From the NCBI GenBank assembly GCA_035719045.1, contig DASTGO010000418.1, positions 1 through 13,776 on the forward strand: 13,776 bases of DNA, written 5' to 3'. Positions 5,821 through 12,937 of the stretch are shown here, piece after piece. A program made the position numbers and the translations under genes. The notes beneath the pieces were generated by a model that was not told where the DNA came from, ran no database searches, and saw only the letters and a list, made by a program, of their open reading frames with translations. The stretch comes from DASTGO01 sp035719045. GTDB taxonomy: Bacteria > Actinomycetota > Actinomycetes > Actinomycetales > Kineosporiaceae. Numbering within the stretch: the first letter of the stretch is position 1; each line of letters opens with the position of its first letter.

Positions 5821-6074
5821 CCCGGGCGGAGAGCTACCCCAGGGTCACTACAGATTGTGATCTAGGCAGACGGTCAGCAACAAAGTTCGCTACTCAACCA
5901 GCCTCCAGTCTGCCCCCGGAGCGCGGAATGCCCGATCTGGAAGTGGGCCGTTCGTATGACTCCGCTTCAGTTGGGGCGCAAACGACCTCGGCATCCGTCA
6001 CTCTCGGCAGCACCGGACGAAGTCCGCCCCTCCACCTGTGGTCCGGCTCGAGGACCGAGTAGCCCGGGAGAGAG
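5821..6074 (+). promoter_or_regulatory. Upstream region and possible structured leader of the pilus operon
   Basis: About 250 bp precede pilB and no frame in it looks coding. The stretch is less GC-rich than the flanking genes. It contains a perfect 7-bp inverted repeat GGCAGAC/GTCTGCC (5865-5871 and 5908-5914) and a compact hairpin CGGAC-GAA-GTCCG (6014-6026) close to the start. An AGAT-TGTG-ATCT dyad (5853-5864) could be an operator. The pilus promoter should lie here, but no clear -10/-35 pair stands out. The region was compared by eye with the c-di-GMP riboswitch class I core; only a GGGGCGCAAAC stretch (5973-5983) resembles it and the partner elements are missing. Confidence 0.4.
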
Positions 6075-8036
6075 ATGCGCATCGGACGCGCTCACCGACC
6101 CCCGCAGCAGGCCGCCGGCGACGGCGACCACCTGCCCGGTGGCCTGTTGGCCATCCAGCCGTCCCCGGAGCAGCCGGTCGCGGTCGGGGCTCCGGCCGCA
6201 CCCATGGCGACCCGGACCGTGTCCCCCGCGGGCTCCGCACAGGTGATCGTGGCGGGACCGGCCGCGGTCCCGGCGGGGAACGCCGGCCCCCCTGCCGCCG
6301 GGACCGGCCCCACCGTCGCCGCGGGCGGCGGACTGCCCGCACCGATCGGCCCGGGCGCGCTACGGCTGGGCGAGGTACTGGTCGGAGCGGCCGTGCTGAC
6401 CGCGGCCCAGCTCGCCGAGGCGCTCGGCCGCCAGACGGGCAGCGGCAAGCGGATCGGTTCCCTGCTGGTCGAGCTGGGACTGATCTCCGAACGCGACCTC
6501 GTCCACGCCCTGGCCACCCAGTTGCGGATGCCCGTCGCCGATCTCACCCGCCGGGCTCCCGACCCCGGAGCGCAGGCGCTGCTGCCCGAGCCGCTGGCGC
6601 GCAGGCTGCAGGTGGTCCCGCTGGCCCGCAGCGAGGACGGCCTGCTCCACGTCGCCACCAGTGACCCGGCCGCCGGCCTGCTGGAGGAGCTGGGCCGGGC
6701 GACGGGGCGGCCGGTGCGGCTGTACCTCACCACGCAGGCCGAGACCGTCCGCGCGGTCAACGGGCTCTACCGGGCCCTGTCCGGGGTGGACGAGCAGGTC
6801 GCGGCCTTCGCCTCGGCACCAGCCCTCCGGGCCGGGGTGCAGCGGATCGACGTGGGCGTCGAGGGCGGGGACGACGCCCCCGTGGTCCGCGTGGTGAACA
6901 TGGTGCTCACGCAGGCCCTGCGGGACCGGGCCAGCGACGTGCACGTCGAGCCCCAGGACGGCCGGGTCCGGGTCAGGTTCCGCATCGACGGCGCCCTGCA
7001 CGACGTGCTCACCCTGCCCGCGGAGATGGGCGGCGCGATCGCCAGCCGGATCAAGATCATGGGCGGGATGAACATCGTCGAACGGCGGCGGCCGCAGGAC
7101 GGCCAGATCGCCACGACGATCGACGACCGCGCCGTGGACATCCGGGTGTCGACGATGGGCACCGTCTACGGCGAGAAGGTCGTGCTGCGGATCCTGGACA
7201 AGTCCAAGCCGCTGTACCGGCTGGGCGACCTGGGCATGCCGCCCTCGATGCACCAGACCTACAGCAGGCTGATCCGCTCCCCCTACGGGATGGTCATCTG
7301 CGCCGGGCCGACCGGCAGCGGCAAGACCACCACGCTGTACGCCTCGCTGACCGAGGTGAACGGGGTGGACAAGAACGTCACCACGATCGAGGACCCCGTC
7401 GAGTACGTCTTCCCCTCGATCAACCAGATCCAGATCAACGACGCCGCCGGCGTCACGTTCGCCTCGGGGCTGAAGTCGATCCTGCGCCAGGACCCGGACA
7501 TGATCCTCGTCGGCGAGATGCGTGACGTGGAGACCTCCCGGATCGCCGTGCAGTCCGCGCTCACCGGGCACTTCGTGCTGTCCTCGCTGCACGCGACGGA
7601 CTCGGTGTCGGCGCTGTACCGCTTCCTGGACATGGGAATCGAGTCGTTCCTCGTCGCGTCCTCGGTGATCGGCGTGGTCGGCCAGCGACTGGTCCGGCGG
7701 ATGTGCCGGTACTGCCGCGTCCCCTACGCCCCCACCGCGGAGGAGGAGTCCTTCTACCGCGAGGCGGGCGGCCCGGCGAAGGACCGGTTCTGGATCGGCG
7801 AGGGCTGCAACTACTGCTCCGGCACCGGTTACTCCGACCGGGTGGGGGTCTACGAACTGCTCACCGTCACCGAGGAGATCCGGGAGATCCTGGTCCGGCC
7901 GAACCCCTCGCACGACGAGCTGCGCCGGGTGGCGACGCGGCAGGGGCTGGTTCCGCTGCGGGTGGAGGGTGCCCGGCTGGTCGCCGAGGACGTGACGACC
8001 ACCGCCGAGATCATCCGCAGCATCTACACGCTCTGA
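6075..8036 (+). CDS. pilB: Type IV pilus assembly (extension) ATPase PilB with MshEN domain
   Basis: A 653-aa cytoplasmic hexameric ATPase that powers pilin polymerisation on the PilC platform. After a roughly 95-residue Ala/Gly/Pro-rich tail comes an MshEN (GspE N-terminal) domain with two 24-residue motifs: R97-Q120 (starts RLGEVLVGAAVL) and R126-Q149 (starts RIGSLLVELGLI), joined by TGSGK. The ATPase part has ASDVHVEP, a Walker A GPTGSGKTT (411-419), LRQDPDMILVGEMRD (Walker B region, D473-D484) and an HATD His box. A tetracysteine zinc site is formed by C544/C547 and C578/C581. ATG 6075 follows GGGAGAGAG closely. It is the first gene of the operon, 18 nt before pilC. The MshEN motifs imply control by c-di-GMP. 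Position 10 of the first motif is Ala where Gly is usual. Confidence 0.96.
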   Translation: MRIGRAHRPPQQAAGDGDHLPGGLLAIQPSPEQPVAVGAPAAPMATRTVSPAGSAQVIVAGPAAVPAGNAGPPAAGTGPTVAAGGGLPAPIGPGALRLGEVLVGAAVLTAAQLAEALGRQTGSGKRIGSLLVELGLISERDLVHALATQLRMPVADLTRRAPDPGAQALLPEPLARRLQVVPLARSEDGLLHVATSDPAAGLLEELGRATGRPVRLYLTTQAETVRAVNGLYRALSGVDEQVAAFASAPALRAGVQRIDVGVEGGDDAPVVRVVNMVLTQALRDRASDVHVEPQDGRVRVRFRIDGALHDVLTLPAEMGGAIASRIKIMGGMNIVERRRPQDGQIATTIDDRAVDIRVSTMGTVYGEKVVLRILDKSKPLYRLGDLGMPPSMHQTYSRLIRSPYGMVICAGPTGSGKTTTLYASLTEVNGVDKNVTTIEDPVEYVFPSINQIQINDAAGVTFASGLKSILRQDPDMILVGEMRDVETSRIAVQSALTGHFVLSSLHATDSVSALYRFLDMGIESFLVASSVIGVVGQRLVRRMCRYCRVPYAPTAEEESFYREAGGPAKDRFWIGEGCNYCSGTGYSDRVGVYELLTVTEEIREILVRPNPSHDELRRVATRQGLVPLRVEGARLVAEDVTTTAEIIRSIYTL

Positions 8037-8054
8037 GCCCGGGGGACAGCACAC

Positions 8055-9263
8055 ATGCCGAGATTCGCCTACGTGGCCGTTGATCCCAGTGGTCAGCAGG
8101 CCACCGGGGTCCAGCAGGCCGACACGCTCGCGGCGGCGCGGCTCACCCTGGCCCAGCAGAACCTGCGCGTGGTCGAGCTGAAGCCGAAGACCAGCTGGAC
8201 GCAGATCGAGATCACCCCACACCGGATCAAGCCGACGGAACTGATGCACCTGAGCCGTCAGCTGGCCGCGTTCCTGCGGGCGGGCATCCCGATCCTCGAC
8301 GCCATCCGCACCCTGGCCGAGGAGTCGGACCGCAGCGCCGTGCGCCGGGTGCTCACCGAGATCGGTGCGGACCTGCGCGGCGGCGCGACACTGTCCGAGG
8401 CGATCGACCGGCATCCCCGGGACTTCCCGGAGTTCTACCGGGGGATCCTGCAGTCCGCGGAGCTGACCGGCCGGCTCGACGACGTGCTGGACCAGCTCTC
8501 CCAGTATCTGGAGCGGGATCTTGAGGCCCGGCGGAAGATCCAGAGCGCGATGATCTACCCGGCGATCGTGGCGGCGATGTCGCTGGTGACCATCCTGGTG
8601 CTGACCGTCTACGTGCTGCCCAAGTTCGAGTCCTTCTTCGCCAGCCTGCACGCCGAGCTCCCGCTGCCCACCCGGATGCTGCTCGGCATCGCCGGCTTCC
8701 TCGGCCACTGGTGGTGGCTCATCCTCGCCGTGCTGGCCGCCGTGGCCGGCGGCGCCGTGATCACCGTGCGCACCGAGGGCGGACGGCTGGCCTGGCACCG
8801 GCTCCTGCTGCGGGTCCCCGTGCTCGGCGACACCGTGCGGTACGCCCTGGTCGAGCGGTTCACCCGGATCCTCGCCTCGATGGTCAATGCGGGGGTCCCC
8901 CTGCCGACCGCGATGACAGTGGCCACGAACAGCCTGCGCAACCTGGTCTTCGAGCGGGCCCTCACCGCCGCGCGCTCCTCGATGATGCAGGGAGCCGGTC
9001 TGGCGCAACCGATCTCGAGTACGCGGCTGTTCCCCGGCGTCGCGGCGCAGATGATCCGGGTCGGGGAGGACACCGGCACGTTGGACGCGCAGCTCGGGGT
9101 CGCCGCGGAGTTCTACGAGCGGGAGCTGGACTACAAGGTCAAGAAGCTCACCACGACCATCGAACCCACCGTCATCGTCGTCATGGGCCTGGTGGTCGGG
9201 TTCGTGGCCATCGCCCTGGTCTCCGCGATGTACGGCATCTTCCGATCGGCGAACCTGCAGTGA
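8055..9263 (+). CDS. pilC: Type IV pilus inner-membrane platform protein PilC (GspF family)
   Basis: A 402-aa polytopic membrane protein forming the platform that PilB turns or pushes to add pilins. It has two T2SSF domains (about 66-190 and 268-391). The first starts LSRQLAAFLRAGIPILDAI and ends with a membrane helix (168-187); the second has FTRILASMVNAGVPLPTAM and QMIRVGEDTGTLD, then the final helix (369-394). A central helix lies at about 211-236. The N-terminal FAYVAVDPSGQQATG stretch is the usual cytoplasmic start. Length matches the family. ATG 8055 has a GGGGGA site about 9 nt upstream. Its stop overlaps the GTG of the next gene by 4 nt, so the genes are translationally coupled. Confidence 0.96.
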   Translation: MPRFAYVAVDPSGQQATGVQQADTLAAARLTLAQQNLRVVELKPKTSWTQIEITPHRIKPTELMHLSRQLAAFLRAGIPILDAIRTLAEESDRSAVRRVLTEIGADLRGGATLSEAIDRHPRDFPEFYRGILQSAELTGRLDDVLDQLSQYLERDLEARRKIQSAMIYPAIVAAMSLVTILVLTVYVLPKFESFFASLHAELPLPTRMLLGIAGFLGHWWWLILAVLAAVAGGAVITVRTEGGRLAWHRLLLRVPVLGDTVRYALVERFTRILASMVNAGVPLPTAMTVATNSLRNLVFERALTAARSSMMQGAGLAQPISSTRLFPGVAAQMIRVGEDTGTLDAQLGVAAEFYERELDYKVKKLTTTIEPTVIVVMGLVVGFVAIALVSAMYGIFRSANLQ

Positions 9264-9706
9264 GCCGGACACCTGACGACGCCGGGGAGACCCTGGTCGA
9301 ACTGCTGGTCACGGTCGCCGTGATCGCGATCGGTTTCGTCGCGGTCGTGGGGGCGGTGGCGGCCGCGGTGGACGTCTCGACGATGCACCGGCGCCAGGCG
9401 GCCGCCCGGGCCTACCTGCGCACCTGGGCGGAGTCCGTCGAACGGGCGACGGCGGTCGGGTACGCGACCTGCCCGGGCGGGCCGACGACGGCGCTGAACG
9501 CACCGGCGAACCCCCCGGCCGGGATCACCCCGAAGACCCCCAGCGTGTCCGCCTGGACCACGGCCAACGGCACCACGGGCTTCGCCGCCTGCGGCTCCGT
9601 GGGGACGGACCTCGGCCTCCAGCAGGTCACCCTCGCCGTCACCGCGGACCCCGGACTGCTGCCCGCCTTCGACGAGACCCTCCTGGTCGTGGTGCGCCGG
9701 CCATGA
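9260..9706 (+). CDS. Minor prepilin, PilV/GspI-like
   Basis: A 148-aa type IV prepilin-like protein starting at GTG 9260, which overlaps the pilC stop (GTGA). A 9-residue leader ending in Gly precedes the segment ETLVELLVTVAVIAIGFVAV, so processing by prepilin peptidase would fall after G9; Glu at +5 is present. The hydrophobic N-terminal helix runs to about residue 37. Two Cys (in YATCPGG and FAACGS) could form a disulfide, and the C-terminus ends in LLVVVRRP, a typical strand. Glu rather than Phe or Met at +1 is unusual. Minor pilins of this type initiate the pilus or sit at its tip. There is no good ribosome site, consistent with coupling to pilC. The exact minor-pilin class is inferred. 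Confidence 0.85.
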   Translation: MSRTPDDAGETLVELLVTVAVIAIGFVAVVGAVAAAVDVSTMHRRQAAARAYLRTWAESVERATAVGYATCPGGPTTALNAPANPPAGITPKTPSVSAWTTANGTTGFAACGSVGTDLGLQQVTLAVTADPGLLPAFDETLLVVVRRP

Positions 9707-10290
9707 ACCCCGTGCAGGAGAACGCGACAGGCAGCCACGCCCGGGACGAGGCGGGGTTCACCCTCATCGAGCTGGTCCTGGCGATCGGCATCCTCGGCGT
9801 CGTCATGATCGCCATCGTCAGCGTCATGCTCACGACCCTGAAGGTGAATCAGGAGACCCAGCAGCGCACCGACGACTCGGTGGACGTCCAGCTCGCGACG
9901 GCCTACTTCACCGACGACGCCTACGGCGCGCAGTCCCTCGCCCAGGGCGGAACAGCCGGCTGCGGCACCACCACGCCGCTCATCCAGTTCAGCGGCAGCA
10001 CCTTCACCACCGATGCCGCGGGCACCAACACCGACACCACCTTCGTGGTCGGCTACTACCTCTCCGGCGCCACGCTGCACCGGGTGTCGTGCAGCAACGG
10101 GAAGACCACACCTGACTCCGACCACACCCTCGCCCGCGACCTGGTGCCCGGCAAGGCGACGGTGGACTGCTACGACAAGGGAAACCCGAACCCGACGTCC
10201 TGCACCGCGGGCACGGCGAGCGTGACGTTGTCCATCCCGGAGTCGGACGGCAGCACCTTCCAGCTCGCCGGCACCAGGAGGCTGTCGTGA
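9703..10290 (+). CDS. Minor prepilin, PilW/PulJ-like
   Basis: A 195-aa type IV prepilin. An 18-residue polar leader ends EAG and is followed by FTLIELVLAIGILGVVMIAI, the canonical prepilin signal, with cleavage after G18 and Glu at +5. The remainder is a Thr/Ser/Gly-rich globular domain with four Cys (in GCGTTT, RVSCSNG, VDCYDKG and TSCTAG), probably disulfide-bonded outside the cell. Size and pattern suit the PilW/GspJ group. It starts at ATG 9703, overlapping the previous stop (ATGA), and its own stop overlaps the next GTG. An AGGAGG near its 3' end (10276-10281) serves the next gene. Assignment to the minor-pilin subgroup is by size and order only. Confidence 0.88.
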   Translation: MNPVQENATGSHARDEAGFTLIELVLAIGILGVVMIAIVSVMLTTLKVNQETQQRTDDSVDVQLATAYFTDDAYGAQSLAQGGTAGCGTTTPLIQFSGSTFTTDAAGTNTDTTFVVGYYLSGATLHRVSCSNGKTTPDSDHTLARDLVPGKATVDCYDKGNPNPTSCTAGTASVTLSIPESDGSTFQLAGTRRLS

Positions 10291-11966
10291 CCCGCCGCCC
10301 CGCCCGGGAGGACCGCGGCGCCTCCCTGCTGATCGCCCTGGTCTTCGTGACCGTGACCGGTCTCGTGGTGGCCTCGCTGCTCGGCTATGTCACGTCGAGC
10401 GTCCGCAGCGTCAAGGCCACCGACGCCCGGGTGGCGAGCTCCTATGACGCGGACGGTGCCCTGCAGACCGCGCTCCAGGACCTCAACTCCAGCGGCTACA
10501 ACAACGCCGCCGGGGACACGGCCTGCGCCTCGCCGCGGGTCTACGAGGCCAAGAACACCGACCAGAGCGGGAACACGAAGATCCAGGTGGTCTGCTCCCC
10601 CGCCTCCGGCACCGGTGCCCAGAGCCCCCGCCCGAAGAACCTGCCCGAGAACGCGCTGCTCACGCTCTCCAGGGCGACCTGGGAGGACGGGCTGTCCAAG
10701 GGCAAGAACAACGTTCTCAAGGTCACCGGCCCGATCGCCTCGAACAGCACCATCACGCAGGCCTCGGGCACGCTGTGCGACGCCACGCCCCAGCCACCGG
10801 GGAGCAAGACCAACTGCCAGGAGATCTACGTCGACCAGGGAGCGGTCACCGCCATCGGTGCCTGCGACCCGCTGCCGAGCTCCGGCAAGGGCACGGCCAT
10901 CTACAGCACCGAGTCGGTGCGGTGCGGGACGCACGCCACCCCCGCCGCCGCTCCCGGTTACGTCCTCCCCACCGCCTCCACCGCCTGGACCACCGCCGAG
11001 AAGGCGTTCGCGCTCCAGCCGGTCCCGCAGTGCCCGGCGAAGGCCAGCACGAAGACGGTCGAGTTCACGCCCGGCTACTACAACGACGCCAAGAAGCTCA
11101 ATGACCTGTTCAAGAACTGCAGCCCGCGCGCCTTCCTGTTCCCGCACGGGTTCTACTACTTCGACTTCAAGAACGGGGAGATCCCAGGTCTGGCCGCCGC
11201 GGCCCATGTCTGGGACATCAGCTCCCCTGTCACGGTCGTCGCCGGCACGGCGCAGGGCTGGGACCCCAACGCCACCACCACCAGCGCCCCGCCCGCCGTC
11301 CCCGGCGCCTGCGTCTCGCCGCTCAACTCGCAGTCCAACGGAGGCAGCGTCTTCGTCTTCGGCGGGGACAGCCGGCTGAACCTCACCGCGGGCAGCCTGG
11401 AGATCTGCGCCCAGTACGACGCGACCCAGCCTCCGCTGGCGGTCTACGGCGCGCCGACGCCCCCGGCCGGCGCCTCCGGGCTGCGCGGCGAGCTGACCTC
11501 GCTGCCCGGAGGCGGCAACTGCGTCGGTCTGGGCACCGGCGCCGGCAGCTGTCCCCTGATCACCGCGAAGCCGCATTCCCAGCAGGGGAACGGCGGAAAC
11601 CAGAACGGCGGCAGCCAGGAGACAGGGGTGTTCCTGCAGGGCATGCTCTACGCCCCGGTCGCGGCGCAGGACATCACGCTGAACAACGTCGGTGCGGCGG
11701 TGTTCTCGTGGGGGGCGGTGGTGCGGTCGCTGAGCATCGACATCACCCCGTCGGACACCTACTCGGGCTCGTTCATCTCGATCCCGGTGAACCTGTTCAC
11801 GCCCGCGCCGCTGCGCCTCTACCTGACGGCGTACGCGTGCCCGTCCGGCCAGAGCTGTACCGGCCAGGCCCCGGCGACGCCGTGGGTTCCGGTCGGGAGG
11901 GCGATCGCCACGATCAGCCCGGCACGCAAGGTCTCCGTGACGGCCTGGCAGGTGAGCCCGTTGTAG
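10287..11966 (+). CDS. Large PilX-like prepilin with extended extracellular domain
   Basis: A 559-aa protein with an N-terminal leader ending RG and then ASLLIALVFVTVTGLVVASL (12-31), the pattern of PilX/GspK-type minor pilins. Gly at -1 is present, but +5 is Ile instead of Glu, as in GspK-type tip subunits. The body is a secreted-looking Ser/Thr/Asn/Gly-rich domain with numerous Cys. A Gly/Asn/Gln-rich linker (about 431-446) is followed by GVFLQGMLYAPVAAQDITLNN (447-467), which resembles the repeated 'YAP..a.v.l.n' domain seen in other large PilX-like proteins. GTG 10287 has AGGAGG with a 5-nt spacer. Usual PilX proteins are about 150-200 aa, so this one carries some 350 extra residues. An adhesive or tip role is inference. 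Confidence 0.85.
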   Translation: MTRRPAREDRGASLLIALVFVTVTGLVVASLLGYVTSSVRSVKATDARVASSYDADGALQTALQDLNSSGYNNAAGDTACASPRVYEAKNTDQSGNTKIQVVCSPASGTGAQSPRPKNLPENALLTLSRATWEDGLSKGKNNVLKVTGPIASNSTITQASGTLCDATPQPPGSKTNCQEIYVDQGAVTAIGACDPLPSSGKGTAIYSTESVRCGTHATPAAAPGYVLPTASTAWTTAEKAFALQPVPQCPAKASTKTVEFTPGYYNDAKKLNDLFKNCSPRAFLFPHGFYYFDFKNGEIPGLAAAAHVWDISSPVTVVAGTAQGWDPNATTTSAPPAVPGACVSPLNSQSNGGSVFVFGGDSRLNLTAGSLEICAQYDATQPPLAVYGAPTPPAGASGLRGELTSLPGGGNCVGLGTGAGSCPLITAKPHSQQGNGGNQNGGSQETGVFLQGMLYAPVAAQDITLNNVGAAVFSWGAVVRSLSIDITPSDTYSGSFISIPVNLFTPAPLRLYLTAYACPSGQSCTGQAPATPWVPVGRAIATISPARKVSVTAWQVSPL

Positions 11967-12171
11967 CCGGACCACGGAGTACCGGCCGCGGACGCGCCCC
12001 GACGGGGATCTCCCCTGACGGACCGGGCCGGACTGCACCGCACCGCACCACGAGAACCGCTCCACCACCCACGAACCCGGGGCCGCCGCGCCCCGACCCT
12101 GCCGGACCTCGCTGGTGGGCAGGAAGACCAACGAAGACCGGCATGTGAGCCGGGAAAGGCCAGGAGGACAG
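11967..12171 (+). other. 205-nt gap upstream of the major pilin gene
   Basis: No supported gene. The gap breaks the chain of overlapping pilus genes and ends in a strong ribosome site (AGGAGG 12162-12167). It contains a short hairpin GGGGA-TC-TCCCC (12004-12015). A dedicated promoter for the pilin is likely here, since a major pilin needs much higher expression than the assembly genes, but no clear -10/-35 pair was identified. Confidence 0.4.
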
Positions 12172-12549
12172 ATGTTCACCAAGCAGCTGCGCGAGGCCCG
12201 CGAGAACGACGGCGGCTTCACCCTGATCGAGCTCCTCATCGTCATCGTCGTGCTCGGCGTCCTCGCCGGCATCGTCGTGTTCGGGGTCTCGAAGTTCCGC
12301 GGTGACTCGGCGCTGGCCGCCTGCCAGGCGGAGATGAAGACGGTGCAGACGGCGGAGGAGGCTTACTTCGCCAAGAACAACGCCTACACCGACAACGCAA
12401 CCCTGTTCTCTGGTGGGTACATCAAGACCCAGTCCACGACCAACTACACGGTCACCGCGACGCCCGGAACGGGTGCGAGGCCCACGACATATGCGGTGCA
12501 CGGAGTCCTCGCGGACAACACCACCTGCGGTGCGGACCTCACCCAGTGA
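12172..12549 (+). CDS. pilA: Type IV major-pilin-like prepilin
   Basis: A 125-aa prepilin. A 15-residue charged leader ends GG, then comes FTLIELLIVIVVLGVLAGIV, a textbook class III signal with cleavage after G15 and Glu at +5. The amphipathic helix continues through C49QAEMKTVQTAEEAYFAKNN, typical of actinobacterial and cyanobacterial pilins. The short C-terminal domain has a second Cys in TTCGADLTQ, which could bond with the first. ATG 12172 is chosen for AGGAGG at 12162-12167; an in-frame start at 12115 lacks support. Size, strong ribosome site, separate position and an immediate strong terminator point to the major pilin; a highly expressed minor pilin is the alternative. Confidence 0.9.
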   Translation: MFTKQLREARENDGGFTLIELLIVIVVLGVLAGIVVFGVSKFRGDSALAACQAEMKTVQTAEEAYFAKNNAYTDNATLFSGGYIKTQSTTNYTVTATPGTGARPTTYAVHGVLADNTTCGADLTQ

Positions 12550-12568
12550 GCTGACACCGAGAACACCA

Positions 12569-12608
12569 CGAGGGGGCCCGGCGGGGACACTCCCGCCGGG
12601 CCCCCTCG
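12569..12608 (+). terminator. Strong terminator behind pilA
   Basis: A perfect 17-bp stem (12569-12585 with 12592-12608, starting CGAGGGGGCCCGG) closes a 6-nt loop GACACT. It begins 20 bp after the pilA stop. No U-tract, as usual in actinomycetes. It could also stop leftward transcripts arriving from pilT. Confidence 0.9.
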
Positions 12609-12610
12609 CC

Positions 12611-12632
12611 GTTCCGGCACCGTCGTCGGAAC
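12611..12632. terminator. Secondary small hairpin, possible pilT-side terminator
   Basis: GTTCCG (12611-12616) pairs with CGGAAC (12627-12632) across a 10-nt loop, right beside the large pilA terminator. It may assist termination in either direction; weak by itself. Confidence 0.3.
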
Positions 12633-12751
12633 CCGTTGTCCCACCTAAGCTTTGCCGACTTCCCGCAGCTACCACCTGCCGGCCGAACGAACGACCGCCC
12701 GCAGCCGGTGGAGTTCGGGCCAGGACCGGGCGGGTCGTCGCCGTAGGAGAC

Positions 12752-12937
12752 CTACTCCATCGCGCCGAGCCCGCCGCCGTCCGCGAGCAGGATGATCTGC
12801 CCCGGCAGCCCGTCCGCCCCGGCCGTGACCTCGGCCTCGACGGGGACGAGCCGGCGCGTAAGCGGCGTCGCGGGGCGTCCGGCGGGGACCCGCGGTTCGA
12901 CCGTCGGGACCCCGATGGCTCGGCGGAACCCGTTGGC
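12752..12937 (-). pseudogene. 61-codon coding-like stretch in frame behind the pilT stop
   Basis: Directly after the TGA of pilT (12940-12938) the same frame stays open for 61 codons, to TAG at 12754-12752. Fifty-seven of 61 third positions are G or C, whereas second positions are only about 60% G or C, the periodicity of real coding DNA in this genome. The predicted residues include VPTVEPRVPAGRPATPL and PGQIILLADGGGLGAME. No ATG, GTG or TTG occurs in frame near its 5' end, so it has no usable start. It may be a former C-terminal extension of PilT cut off by a stop mutation, a readthrough tail, or the 3' remnant of another gene. No family is recognised. Confidence 0.4.

Noticed and set aside
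5841..5860. CRP-like site before pilB (TCAC...GTGA)
   Set aside because: The half sites are in the order TCAC-N8-GTGA, the reverse of the TGTGA-N6-TCACA CRP consensus.
5941..6074. Class I c-di-GMP riboswitch before pilB
   Set aside because: A GGGGCGCAAAC stretch resembles part of the core, but the upstream GCAAACC element and the tetraloop/receptor partner are not there. An Rfam search could overturn this.
6360..9272. A 970-codon open frame on the minus strand opposite pilB/pilC
   Set aside because: It mirrors the third-position bias of pilB and pilC, and its His/Asp/Arg/Gly-rich translation matches no family. It is an antisense shadow.
10170..12272. A 700-codon minus-strand open frame opposite the PilX-like gene
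   Set aside because: Same reasoning: the plus strand has overlapping starts, a strong ribosome site and a prepilin signal, and the antisense frame has none of these.
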